Shown in pieces: positions 15,419 to 21,818 of a stretch of DNA of 21,818 bases. Numbering within the stretch: the stretch's first letter is position 1; each line of letters begins with the position of its first letter. Source of the stretch: Bacteroidota bacterium. GTDB lineage: Bacteria > Bacteroidota > Ignavibacteria > Ignavibacteriales > Ignavibacteriaceae. The notes below the pieces were generated by a model, which ran no database searches, was not told where the DNA came from, and worked only from the letters and a program-made list of their open reading frames with translations. A program made the position numbers and the translations under genes. The DNA lies in contig JAJYOQ010000018.1 in assembly GCA_021796135.1 (NCBI GenBank), forward strand, positions 1 through 21,818. The letters are read 5' to 3'.

Positions 15419-15747
15419 TAACACCCGGTTCCGTTATAATAGCTCTCCGATACTTTTATCGTGTGTATACCGCCCGTTGTTATTGTCATTGCCGCTCCGC
15501 TGTAGCCTGAACTCGTTGGATTTTGTGTATTGACTACTGTTCCATCCAATGATACTGTTACCGTGCCTATCTGGCTATACGTGAAATAAACCGTTACTGT
15601 AACTGGTACTAATTTCGTACCTGATGCTGGTGTTACTCCGGTTATTGTTACTACCGGCTGAGCTAAAATAACTACACTAAAAAATAATGTCAAGATAAGA
15701 ATCTCTGTTATATTTATTGAAACACTGCTTCTCTTGCTTATTTTCAT
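15418..15747 (-). pseudogene. Truncated secreted Ig-like (IPT-type) domain gene
   Basis: 109 residues remain. A signal/membrane segment (ITEILILTLFFSVVILAQ, about 14-31) is followed by an Ig-like beta region: PVVTITGVTPASGTKLVPVT, then VTVYFTYSQIGTVTVSLDGT, then TTGGIHTIKVSES. 'ITGVTPASG' is the usual start of IPT/TIG or related bacterial Ig domains. The frame ends abruptly as YYNGTGC, with its stop inside the IS21-like end repeat, so the original gene was probably longer. AGGAA lies about 10 bases before the ATG. Upstream lies the second copy of the palindromic repeat, suggesting this was once a secreted-protein locus under the same control as the RHS region. Confidence 0.55.
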
Positions 15748-15749
15748 CT

Positions 15750-15944
15750 CTAAATTCCTTTTATCGTTTTCTTTGAAGCTAAAAATGATACTCTACTCTG
15801 CCTATCAAGCCATTGCCGTATTTCAATTAATATGATTTGGATATTATTTAGCTCAATTGAATTGTTGCGCGGCTTATTAAACAATAATGCGGACCTTTGA
15901 ATTAAGAAAATGTTTATTGGAGGTAAATTCTTTTTAAATTTCAT
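15750..15944 (-). CDS. Possible small basic protein or decayed leader ORF
   Basis: 64 residues (MKFKKNLPPINIFLIQRSAL to SFLASKKTIKGI), basic, with no recognised family or signal peptide. It begins 14 bases downstream of palindromic repeat copy 2, in the same relative position as the HEAT-like gene at copy 1, and stops two bases before the ATG of the Ig-like gene. Those positions are the only support; it could equally be a chance frame in a decaying locus. Confidence 0.25.
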   Translation of the reverse strand: MKFKKNLPPINIFLIQRSALLFNKPRNNSIELNNIQIILIEIRQWLDRQSRVSFLASKKTIKGI

Positions 15945-15958
15945 TTATTATCTCTCTA

Positions 15959-16073
15959 AAATTTCGAGAGATAATATATAATATAAAATTACATAGTGTA
16001 TAGAGTATTAATACCTATATATTAAACTTTATTATGGGTATAAATACCTATTTTGTAGGTACTTATACCTACA
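15959..16073. repeat. 115-bp palindrome-rich direct repeat, copy 2
   Basis: Matches 10756-10870 with nine mismatches by eye. It carries the same three palindromes at the same spacing: GTATTAATAC (16005-16014), GGTATAAATACC (16037-16048) and TGTAGGTACTTATACCTACA (16054-16073). The palindrome half (16033-16073) is nearly identical in both copies, while the AT-rich arm varies more, which suggests selection on the palindromes. The fourth palindrome of copy 1 is missing here. Confidence 0.85.
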
Positions 16074-16351
16074 CTTCCGTTACCCTAACAATATTTTTAA
16101 TATTGTTTTATTAAATTATTTACTGACATTTCTACTGAATTAATATAGCTTTCTATTTAAGGTCATTTGTTTTTTTGTTAATTGCAGATAGTTATAATTA
16201 TATAAGTGAAGTTAAAGTTTTGATTAATGCCGTGTAATATTTACAAATAATTTGTATTTTATATATAGTGTTTGTTTAAAGTGGAAAAATTTCATTAAAT
16301 GTTTTTTTATCATTTGAATTTAAAGCTTTAATAAATCATCTGTCGATAATC
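16074..16351. other. AT-rich non-coding region before the hydrogenase operon
   Basis: No gene is seen. A small hairpin with 8-base arms (ACAATATT, loop TTT, AATATTGT) lies at 16088-16106. A TATAAT hexamer occurs at 16193-16198 but without a partner box at normal distance. The hydrogenase promoter is presumably within this stretch; no FNR-like or other known regulator site was recognised. Confidence 0.5.
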
Positions 16352-17491
16352 ATGGCAAAACTTTTAATAAGCTTAGGCGATAAAGTCACTGTAAAAAGTG
16401 AAAATATTTTTTATCTGCTAAATGCACTTAAAGATGCCGGCTATAGTGTAATGGGGCCTACCATTCGTGACGGGGCAATAGTATATGATGAATTGACCGC
16501 AATCGGGGATTTACCAATTGGGTGGACTGATGAACAAGAGGGCGGAGTCTATCGCCTTAAAAAACGTTTAGATAATGCTTTCTTTGGTTTCAATGTCGGT
16601 CCGCATTCATGGAAGAAATTTTTATTTCCTTCTTCACTCCGGTTATGGCATGCTGAGAAAAAAGGCAGTGCTTTCCAAATCTTACCTGAAAATAATGATC
16701 CCCCGAAGTTTGCTTTTATCGGCGTGCGGGCTTGTGAGCTGCATGCGATTGAGATTCAGGATAAAGTTTTTATGAACGGTTCGTATATTGATCCGGCATA
16801 CAAATCTCGTCGTGAAAAGGCTTTCATTGTTGTTGTAAATTGCGGGCAAGCGGGTAAAACATGTTTCTGCACTTCAATGAAAACCGGTCCTAAGGTAACT
16901 GCCGGATACGATTTATCTTTAACCGAAATAATAGAAGATGAGATTCATTATTTTCTTGTTGAAGTCGGATCTGCGATAGGCGCAGAAATTTTAAATCAAG
17001 TGCCTCATGAAAATGCGGAAAGTAAAGATACTGATGCTGCAGACCGGATTGTTGAAGAGACTTCAAAAAATATGGGGCGCACTTTAGATACAAGCAACAT
17101 AAAAGAATTACTTTATAATAATTATGATAATCCCAGGTGGGATGATGCAGCCAGCCGCTGTTTAAGCTGTTCAAACTGCACGATGGTCTGTCCAACTTGT
17201 TTTTGTACTACTGTTGAAGATGTAACGGATTTGAAAGGCGAGACTTCTGAACGCGTGCGAAAATGGGACTCATGCTTTACGGTTGATTTCTCTTACATTC
17301 ATGGCGGAAGCATTCGGTCTTCGGTTCGCTCCAGATATCGCCAGTGGCTTACACATAAGCTTGCTGCATGGATCGATCAATTTGGAACTTCCGGTTGTGT
17401 TGGCTGCGGAAGATGTATTACATGGTGCCCTGTGGCTATTGATATTACTGAGGAAGTTCGGGCGATACTACATCAAGTTGAAAAGTTATAA
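16352..17491 (+). CDS. hydB: Group 3b [NiFe]-hydrogenase beta subunit (iron-sulfur protein)
   Basis: 379 residues, normal for the sulfhydrogenase beta subunit (HydB/HyhB). The N-terminal ~260 residues form the family-specific domain, including IGVRACELHAIEIQDKVFM (about 124-142), NCGQAGKTCFCTSMKTGP and the VYRLKKR start region. Two [4Fe-4S] motifs follow: CLSCSNCTMVCPTCFC (about 271-286) and CVGCGRCITWCPVAID (about 353-368). This subunit passes electrons between the small hydrogenase subunit and the NAD(P)-linked gamma subunit in a soluble cytoplasmic complex. It is the first gene of the operon after a long non-coding stretch. The last codons and stop lie in a heptad repeat tract (17475-17509). 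No Shine-Dalgarno sequence is visible before the ATG. Confidence 0.9.
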   Translation: MAKLLISLGDKVTVKSENIFYLLNALKDAGYSVMGPTIRDGAIVYDELTAIGDLPIGWTDEQEGGVYRLKKRLDNAFFGFNVGPHSWKKFLFPSSLRLWHAEKKGSAFQILPENNDPPKFAFIGVRACELHAIEIQDKVFMNGSYIDPAYKSRREKAFIVVVNCGQAGKTCFCTSMKTGPKVTAGYDLSLTEIIEDEIHYFLVEVGSAIGAEILNQVPHENAESKDTDAADRIVEETSKNMGRTLDTSNIKELLYNNYDNPRWDDAASRCLSCSNCTMVCPTCFCTTVEDVTDLKGETSERVRKWDSCFTVDFSYIHGGSIRSSVRSRYRQWLTHKLAAWIDQFGTSGCVGCGRCITWCPVAIDITEEVRAILHQVEKL

Positions 17492-17509
17492 GTTATAAGT
17501 TGAAAACTT
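17475..17509. repeat. AAGTTAT/AAGTTGA heptad tract across the hydB stop
   Basis: Near-perfect 7-base units (AAGTTGA, AAGTTAT, AAGTTAT, AAGTTGA) cover the last codons and stop (TAA, 17489-17491) of the beta subunit and run into the spacer. The related tract at 18142-18173 is inside the gamma gene. Confidence 0.7.
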
Positions 17510-17538
17510 AATTCAAAATAATAAAAGGAGATTTTTAA

Positions 17539-18000
17539 ATGGAAAACCTTGAACAAATTTTGGCGGAACATTCGTTTCTGCAAGGACTTGAATCTCATTA
17601 TTTGGATTTGATTGTTGGATGTGCTTCAAATGTTCGGTTTGATGCCGGGCAATTTATATTTCATGAGGGTGAAGAGGCAAATCAATTTTATATTATCCGT
17701 CACGGAAAAGTGGCTTTGGAAATTTTCAGTCCGGAGCGCGGAGCAATTGAAATTGACACGCTTGAGGAAGGTGATGTGCTTGGCTGGTCATGGCTTATTC
17801 CGCCTTATCACTGGCGATTCGACTCCAGAGCTGTTGAACTTACCAGAGCAATTGCTCTTGACGGTAAATGCCTTCGGAATAAATGCGAAGAAGACCATGA
17901 TCTTGGTTACCATCTTCTTAAAAGATTTGCCCATATAGTTGAGCAGAGACTACAATCAACAAGATTACAACTTTTGGATGTATATGGCACACACCTTTGA
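17539..18000 (+). CDS. Cyclic-nucleotide-binding domain protein of the hydrogenase operon
   Basis: 153 residues holding one CNB (Crp-type) beta-roll: FLQGLESHYLDLIVGCA, then VRFDAGQFIFHEGEEANQFY, IIRHGKVALEIF, IDTLEEGDVLGWSWLIPPYH, and a C-terminal helix HLLKRFAHIVEQRLQSTRLQ. There is no helix-turn-helix domain, so it is not a transcription factor of the normal Crp/FNR type. The phosphate-binding cassette departs from the classical GE-x-A...R-A-A pattern (here LGWSWLIPPYHWRFDSRAVE), so the ligand may differ. It has the best ribosome site in the operon (AAAGGAG, 17524-17530, 8-base spacer). Similar CNB-only genes accompany group 3b/3d hydrogenases in related bacteria, probably regulating the enzyme at protein level. 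Its 3' end overlaps the start of the gamma gene. Confidence 0.85.
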   Translation: MENLEQILAEHSFLQGLESHYLDLIVGCASNVRFDAGQFIFHEGEEANQFYIIRHGKVALEIFSPERGAIEIDTLEEGDVLGWSWLIPPYHWRFDSRAVELTRAIALDGKCLRNKCEEDHDLGYHLLKRFAHIVEQRLQSTRLQLLDVYGTHL

Positions 18001-18943
18001 AAGTGAAACATCGCGGTTAATTTTACCGAAGCCCTCAATTTTCGAAGGTGACCCTATGCTGCCAAAATTGTTCTCGGTAGATCGTGTAAAAAAGGAAACG
18101 CATGATACGTTCACGCTGGAACTATTGACGCAGCAAGCTGCAAGTAAAAAGTTAAAAGTAAAAAGTAAAAAGTATATTGAAAGCAAAGACAAGGATTTAA
18201 ATGGTAATACTTTTGCAGATTTTCAATTTTTGCCGGGACAGTTTAATATGCTTTATGTTTTTGGGGTAGGAGAGGCGGCTATCTCTATCAGCGGCAATCC
18301 ATCTGAAACCGGAAAATTAATTCATACTGTGCGTGCGGTTGGCGCTGTTTCCAAAGCTCTGCAGAAATTAAAACACGGTGATGTTTTAGGAGTGCGCGGA
18401 CCGTTCGGCAATTCCTGGCCGGTTGATGAAGCAATCGGCAATGATGTTATTATTGCTGCCGGGGGCATTGGGCTTGCGCCGCTTAGACCTGTTTTATATA
18501 AATTACTTTCCGAAAGAGATAAATATGGCAAGATCATTTTATTATACGGAACAAGAGCGCCGGAAGACATATTATTCAAAAGGGAATTAGAACAATTGCG
18601 TTCACGATTTGATCTTGAAGTACATGTTACCGTAGATCGCGCTCAACAATCTTGGAAAGGGAATGTGGGTGTAGTTACCAGATTAATTCCAAAAGTTTCT
18701 TTTGAACCTTTGAATTCGATTGCTGTCGTTTGCGGTCCCGAAGTTATGATGAGATTCACGGCTCTTGAACTTGAAAAACGCGGGATTCCGTCAGATCGGA
18801 TTTATATTTCTATGGAAAGAAATATGAAGTGTGCCGTTGGGCTTTGCGGGCACTGTCAGTTAGGTTCAACTTTTATTTGTAAAGATGGTCCTGTGTTTAG
18901 ATACGATCTTATGCGTTCTTATCTTACAAAAAGAGAAATTTGA
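17984..18943 (+). CDS. hydG: Group 3b [NiFe]-hydrogenase gamma subunit (FAD/NAD(P)-binding)
   Basis: 319 residues from the ATG at 17984; this start overlaps the CNB gene by 17 bases, and an ATG at 17978 or 18056 is also possible. It is a ferredoxin-NADP reductase-type protein with the FAD domain ([20 protein letters not shown], about 84-103), the NAD(P) domain ([20 protein letters not shown], then [18 protein letters not shown]), and a C-terminal [2Fe-2S] loop [17 protein letters not shown] (about 286-304). It exchanges hydride with NAD(P)H and passes electrons to the beta subunit. An unusual Lys-rich insert, [16 protein letters not shown], sits between the first two strands of the FAD domain and is encoded by a short-unit repeat. 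Confidence 0.9.
   Translation: MAHTFESETSRLILPKPSIFEGDPMLPKLFSVDRVKKETHDTFTLELLTQQAASKKLKVKSKKYIESKDKDLNGNTFADFQFLPGQFNMLYVFGVGEAAISISGNPSETGKLIHTVRAVGAVSKALQKLKHGDVLGVRGPFGNSWPVDEAIGNDVIIAAGGIGLAPLRPVLYKLLSERDKYGKIILLYGTRAPEDILFKRELEQLRSRFDLEVHVTVDRAQQSWKGNVGVVTRLIPKVSFEPLNSIAVVCGPEVMMRFTALELEKRGIPSDRIYISMERNMKCAVGLCGHCQLGSTFICKDGPVFRYDLMRSYLTKREI
18142..18173. repeat. AAAAGTTAAAAGT-type tract inside hydG
   Basis: The A/G/T-only tract of repeated (A)nGT(T) units encodes [11 protein letters not shown] in frame, at about residues 53-63 of the gamma subunit. It resembles the heptad tract at 17475-17509 and looks like an in-frame spread of the same simple element. Confidence 0.7.
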
Positions 18944-18944
18944 T

Positions 18945-19724
18945 ATGCCGATAAAAAGAAAACCAAAATTAGCCGTTTGGAAATTTGCTTCTTGCGATGG
19001 CTGCCAGTTGAGTCTTCTCGATTGTGAAGATGAGCTATTAGCCATAGCCGGTGAAATTCAAATTGCGAATTTTCCAGAGGCATCCCGTGCATTTATAAAA
19101 GGACCATATGACGTTTCGCTAGTAGAAGGGTCAATTACGACACCACATGATGCAGAACGGATTCATCAGGTGCGCCGCTCTTCAAAGTATTTGATTACAA
19201 TCGGCGCTTGTGCTACTGCCGGCGGAATTCAAGCTCTTAGAAATTTTAAAGATATAAAAGAATTTATTTCTGCTGTTTATGCATTCCCGGAATATATTGA
19301 AACGCTAAATAAATCTACACCTATTTCCGATCATGTTCCTGTTGACTTTGAATTAAGAGGCTGCCCCATCAACAAACTTCAGCTTATTGAAGTTTTAAGC
19401 GCTTTTTTGAATGCACGAAAACCAAATATTCCTTCATACAGCGTCTGCATGGAATGTAAAAGACGTGAAACGGTTTGTGTTATGGTTGCTCACGGCACTC
19501 CTTGTTTAGGACCGGTGACACAGGCAGGATGCGGTGCAATCTGTCCCTCATATAACCGCGGCTGTTATGGCTGTTTCGGACCGAAGGAAACTCCGAATAC
19601 AAGTTCTCTAGGCGACCAGTGGAATAAACTAGGTATTGATAATAAAGGGGCAGCAAGAGCTTTCAGCGGATTTAACGCGAATGCCGATGCTTTCCGGAAG
19701 GAGAGTGAGTCGCGTGAAAAGTAA
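18945..19724 (+). CDS. hydD: Group 3b [NiFe]-hydrogenase delta (small) subunit
   Basis: 259 residues, starting one base after the gamma stop (TGATATG); this ATG gives the normal N-terminus [20 protein letters not shown]. It carries the proximal [4Fe-4S] ligands CDGC (about 17-20), GACAT (about 87-91) and GCPIN (about 139-143). Further Cys groups follow for the medial and distal clusters ([34 protein letters not shown]). In the complex it lies next to the large subunit and relays electrons from the Ni-Fe site towards the beta subunit. No twin-arginine signal is present, which is normal for the cytoplasmic group 3. Its 3' end overlaps the alpha gene by 11 bases. Confidence 0.92.
   Translation: MPIKRKPKLAVWKFASCDGCQLSLLDCEDELLAIAGEIQIANFPEASRAFIKGPYDVSLVEGSITTPHDAERIHQVRRSSKYLITIGACATAGGIQALRNFKDIKEFISAVYAFPEYIETLNKSTPISDHVPVDFELRGCPINKLQLIEVLSAFLNARKPNIPSYSVCMECKRRETVCVMVAHGTPCLGPVTQAGCGAICPSYNRGCYGCFGPKETPNTSSLGDQWNKLGIDNKGAARAFSGFNANADAFRKESESREK
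19698..19703 (+). promoter_or_regulatory. Ribosome binding site deciding the hydA GTG start
   Basis: AAGGAG lies 10 bases before the GTG at 19714. An in-frame GTG at 19705 is too close, and the longer frame beginning further upstream has no ribosome site, so 19714 is preferred. That start gives a mature-like N-terminus ([18 protein letters not shown]) of normal length. Confidence 0.7.
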
Positions 19725-21003
19725 AACTATAAAAGTCAATTATCTTTCCAGGGTTGAAGGCGAAGGTTCTCTTTATATTAAAATGAAAGGGGATAAAGTA
19801 TCGGATGTTAAATTTAAAATTTTTGAGCCGCCCCGTTTTTTTGAAGCTTTCCTTCGCGGAAGGTCTTTCGATGAGGTGCCCGATATTACATCACGAATAT
19901 GCGGTATTTGTCCTGTCGCTTATCAGATGAGTTCCGTCCATGCTATAGAAAATATTTTTGGTATTAAAGTTAACAAACAAATTCGCGCCTTAAGAAGACT
20001 TCTTTATTGCGGAGAGTGGATAGAGAGCCATGCGCTGCATGTCTATATGCTGCATGCCCCGGATTTTCTGGGATACGATGATGCTATACAGCTTGCAAAG
20101 GATTTTCCCGATATTGTACAGCAAGGTTTGCAGTTAAAAAAAATTGGGAATGACATTCTCTCACTTTTAGGCGGAAGGGAGATTCACCCTATTAATGTTC
20201 GTGTCGGAGGTTTTTATAAATTACCGGCAAAAAGGGAGCTTTTGGAATTAGCAGAAAAACTTAAAACGGCGCGCGATATTGCTTTTCAAACAGTAAAATG
20301 GGTCTCTACATTTACATTTCCTGACTTTGAGGAAGATTACGAATTTGTAGCCATTTCTCACCCGGACGAGTATCCTTTTAACGAAGGAGACTTAATCTCA
20401 AACAAAGGGATAAATATTTCTATCGATAAATATGAAAACTTTTTTTCTGAAGAACATGTATCTCACTCAAATGCACTTCAATCTAATTTAAAAGATCATG
20501 ATCCTTATTTGGCTGGACCGCTTGCGCGTTTTAATTTAAATTATGACAAACTTTCACCTCTTGCTCATGAAGCCGCCCAAATAGCCGGACTAACCAAAGG
20601 ATGTTTTAATCCATTTAAAAGTATTATTGTCCGCAGCATAGAATTAGTTTATGCTTGTGATGAATCTATTCGAATCATAGAAAATTATGAAGTGCCCGAT
20701 AAGCCCGCCGAAGATGTTCATCCACGGGCAGGAATTGGTTATGGATGCACTGAGGCGCCCCGCGGTATTCTTTATCATCGTTATAATCTCGATGAAAACG
20801 GCATGGTACTAAATGCAAAGATAGTTCCGCCGACCTCACAAAATCAGAAAAGAATTGAAAAAGATCTTTGGGATTTTGTGCCGGAGCATCTTAATCTTGA
20901 TAACGATAAACTAACCTGGCACTGCGAACAATTGATTCGCAATTATGATCCATGCATTTCATGTGCAACTCATTTTTTAAAAATTGACATAGACCAGAAT
21001 TGA
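19714..21003 (+). CDS. hydA: Group 3b [NiFe]-hydrogenase alpha (large) subunit
   Basis: 429 residues from the GTG. This length is close to that of known sulfhydrogenase alpha subunits. The L1 motif [19 protein letters not shown] (about 58-76) and the L2 motif DPCISCATH (about 412-420) hold the four Cys that bind the Ni-Fe(CN)2CO centre. RVEGEGSL at the N-terminus is the usual signature. After the L2 His, nine residues (FLKIDIDQN) remain, the tail normally removed by a specific protease during maturation. It catalyses reversible H2 oxidation coupled to NAD(P)H through the other subunits, and in this class can also reduce sulfur. All catalytic residues are present. Confidence 0.93.
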   Translation: MKSKTIKVNYLSRVEGEGSLYIKMKGDKVSDVKFKIFEPPRFFEAFLRGRSFDEVPDITSRICGICPVAYQMSSVHAIENIFGIKVNKQIRALRRLLYCGEWIESHALHVYMLHAPDFLGYDDAIQLAKDFPDIVQQGLQLKKIGNDILSLLGGREIHPINVRVGGFYKLPAKRELLELAEKLKTARDIAFQTVKWVSTFTFPDFEEDYEFVAISHPDEYPFNEGDLISNKGINISIDKYENFFSEEHVSHSNALQSNLKDHDPYLAGPLARFNLNYDKLSPLAHEAAQIAGLTKGCFNPFKSIIVRSIELVYACDESIRIIENYEVPDKPAEDVHPRAGIGYGCTEAPRGILYHRYNLDENGMVLNAKIVPPTSQNQKRIEKDLWDFVPEHLNLDNDKLTWHCEQLIRNYDPCISCATHFLKIDIDQN

Positions 21004-21031
21004 TTTATTTTTTCAATTACTTTCTTTTATA

Positions 21032-21517
21032 ATGCCTGAGGCAGATTTAAATAACGGTAAGATAATAGTTTTCGGAGTCGGTAATCTATACCGGTCAGAT
21101 GATGCTGTTGGGCTGATTGTTTTAGAGAAATTAAGGTACCAAAAACTGCGTGGTGTTTTACTTAAAGGAATAGTTGGTGACGGGTTATCTCTTATTCAGG
21201 AATGGACGGAGAGAGACAGAGTTATAATTATTGATGCAGTATCTTCCGGATCATTGCCGGGAACGATTTTTAGATTTGATTTATTAAAGCAGCAGATGCC
21301 AAATAAAAAATTTCATTTTTCATCCCACACTATTAACATAATATCTGCGATTGAATTAGCTATGCAGCTTAAGAAATTGCCTTTAGAATTGAGTTTATTT
21401 GCAATTGAAGGAAAATCCTTTGATTACGGCAGCGCGGTATCTCAGGAAGTAACCGAGGCATCTGAAATAGTTACGAATGATGTTATGACTATATGCAAAG
21501 AAAGGGGAATTAAATGA
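21032..21517 (+). CDS. Hydrogenase maturation protease (HycI/HyaD family)
   Basis: 161 residues. The family motifs are present: the nucleotide-like start IIVFGVGNLYRSDDAVGLIV (about 10-30), with Asp equivalent to the first nickel ligand, IIIDAVSSG (about 70-78, second Asp), and FHFSSHTINI (about 97-106, His). These enzymes read the Ni in the precursor large subunit and cut after the L2 His, here before FLKIDIDQN. The gene follows hydA by 28 bases, so the operon encodes its own processing enzyme. The short N-terminal extension (MPEADLNNGK) is unremarkable. Confidence 0.9.
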   Translation: MPEADLNNGKIIVFGVGNLYRSDDAVGLIVLEKLRYQKLRGVLLKGIVGDGLSLIQEWTERDRVIIIDAVSSGSLPGTIFRFDLLKQQMPNKKFHFSSHTINIISAIELAMQLKKLPLELSLFAIEGKSFDYGSAVSQEVTEASEIVTNDVMTICKERGIK

Positions 21518-21537
21518 ATAATAGTCATAATACAATC

Positions 21538-21577
21538 TTTTAGTAAGCTGACTTTGTTTCTTTCTTAGTTACTAAAA
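21538..21577. terminator. Possible bidirectional terminator at the operon end
   Basis: A perfect 9-base inverted repeat (TTTTAGTAA ... TTACTAAAA) with a 22-base loop lies just after the maturation protease stop and overlaps the end of the convergent gene. The stem is AT-rich, so it is weak; its position between convergent genes is the main support. Confidence 0.35.
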
Positions 21578-21818
21578 ATTTTAATTAATTCTTTTCCCTT
21601 AGCGGTTGTACGGTATCTTTGTAGACGGCTATTGGGCTTATCAGGAATTGTTCTTTCAATAATACCATTAGAAATTAACGGAAGAATATTGTTCTTAAAA
21701 TTTTTATAATGCTTTGAAAGTTTTAATTCATTCAAAATCGCAGAAGAAGTTTTGGGCTCAAAAGAGAACTTCAAAATGCGAATTAGATTAGCAATTTTAC
21801 TGTTTGAAAAGCAATATC
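21565..21818 (-). CDS. C-terminal winged-helix fragment of a larger protein (partial)
   Basis: The frame has no stop up to the window edge, so this is the 3' end of a gene that begins beyond it. The visible part is a winged helix: IANLIRILKFSFEPKTSSAI, then LNELKLSKHYKNFKNNILPL, then ISNGIIERTIPDKPNSRLQR and YRTTAKGKELIKIF. The motif 'GIIERTIPDKPNSRLQRYRTTAKG' split over the last two segments is typical of the C-terminal wHTH of AlbA_2/RecG-like ATP-binding proteins and of some Fic proteins. It is convergent to the hydrogenase operon and probably unrelated to it. The fragment alone does not decide between these families. Confidence 0.7.
   Translation of the reverse strand, partial: YCFSNSKIANLIRILKFSFEPKTSSAILNELKLSKHYKNFKNNILPLISNGIIERTIPDKPNSRLQRYRTTAKGKELIKIFSN

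Noticed and set aside
15310..15510. 66-residue plus-strand ORF after the AbiEii gene
   Set aside because: It runs through the IS21-like end and antisense to the Ig-like gene; it lacks protein-like features.
16890..17195. 101-residue minus-strand ORF inside hydB
   Set aside because: Antisense to a strongly recognised hydrogenase beta subunit.
19636..19713. Longer N-terminus for the hydrogenase large subunit starting at 19636
   Set aside because: It would overlap the delta gene by almost 90 bases and has no ribosome site; AAGGAG before GTG 19714 and the usual family N-terminus support the shorter form.
1..21818. tRNA, rRNA or riboswitch genes
   Set aside because: No cloverleaf, rRNA-like or riboswitch-like conserved segment was recognised by reading; a covariance-model scan would be needed to exclude small RNAs.

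Overview
The window is AT-rich DNA from a Gram-negative bacterium. Most starts have no visible Shine-Dalgarno sequence, there are several signal peptides, and a Bacteroidota-type -7 box (TAnnTTTG) lies before one operon. The gene families (long secreted RHS/YD-repeat protein, PilO/GspC-like genes, DUF6088/AbiEii pair, group 3b [NiFe]-hydrogenase) suggest the Bacteroidota/Ignavibacteriota (FCB) group. This assignment is an inference from gene content, not from a marker gene.

Region 1 (1-972, plus strand): the end of a type II secretion / type IV pilus cluster, with a PilO/GspM-like protein (5' partial) coupled to a GspC/PilP-like protein.

Region 2 (about 983-10724, minus strand): a polymorphic RHS locus. 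A HEAT-like secreted protein precedes a 2149-residue RHS protein. Two coupled small genes follow: a membrane/PH-like protein and a 59-residue two-helix protein. Further downstream lie a 5'-truncated second RHS end carrying an M91-like metallopeptidase tip, an overlapping TonB-C-like secreted protein, and a roughly 95-base fossil of the same RHS core. This is the layout of an RHS gene with displaced (orphan) tips.

Region 3 (10963-13302, plus strand): a divergent operon with a secreted SirB1-like transglutaminase/TPR protein, a very short secreted protein in which a signal peptide is joined directly to the end of the RHS core and a permuted papain-like (His...Asn-Cys) tip, and a four-helix membrane protein. 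It shares an intergenic region, packed with small palindromes, with region 2.

Region 4 (about 13586-15420): a DUF6088/AbiEi-AbiEii type IV toxin-antitoxin pair with a perfect 13-bp-arm inverted repeat in front. It ends at an IS21-like tandem end repeat that coincides with the broken end of a small secreted Ig-like gene on the minus strand. Upstream of that gene lies a second copy (about 92% identical by eye) of the palindromic region found at 10756-10870.

Region 5 (16352-21517, plus strand): a complete group 3b (sulfhydrogenase type, NAD(P)-linked) [NiFe]-hydrogenase operon in the order beta, cyclic-nucleotide-binding protein, gamma, delta, alpha, maturation protease. A 3' fragment of a winged-helix protein closes the window on the minus strand.

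The most interesting material is the RHS tip array, the miniature secreted RHS tip with its papain-like neighbour, and the duplicated palindrome cluster that may coordinate these loci.
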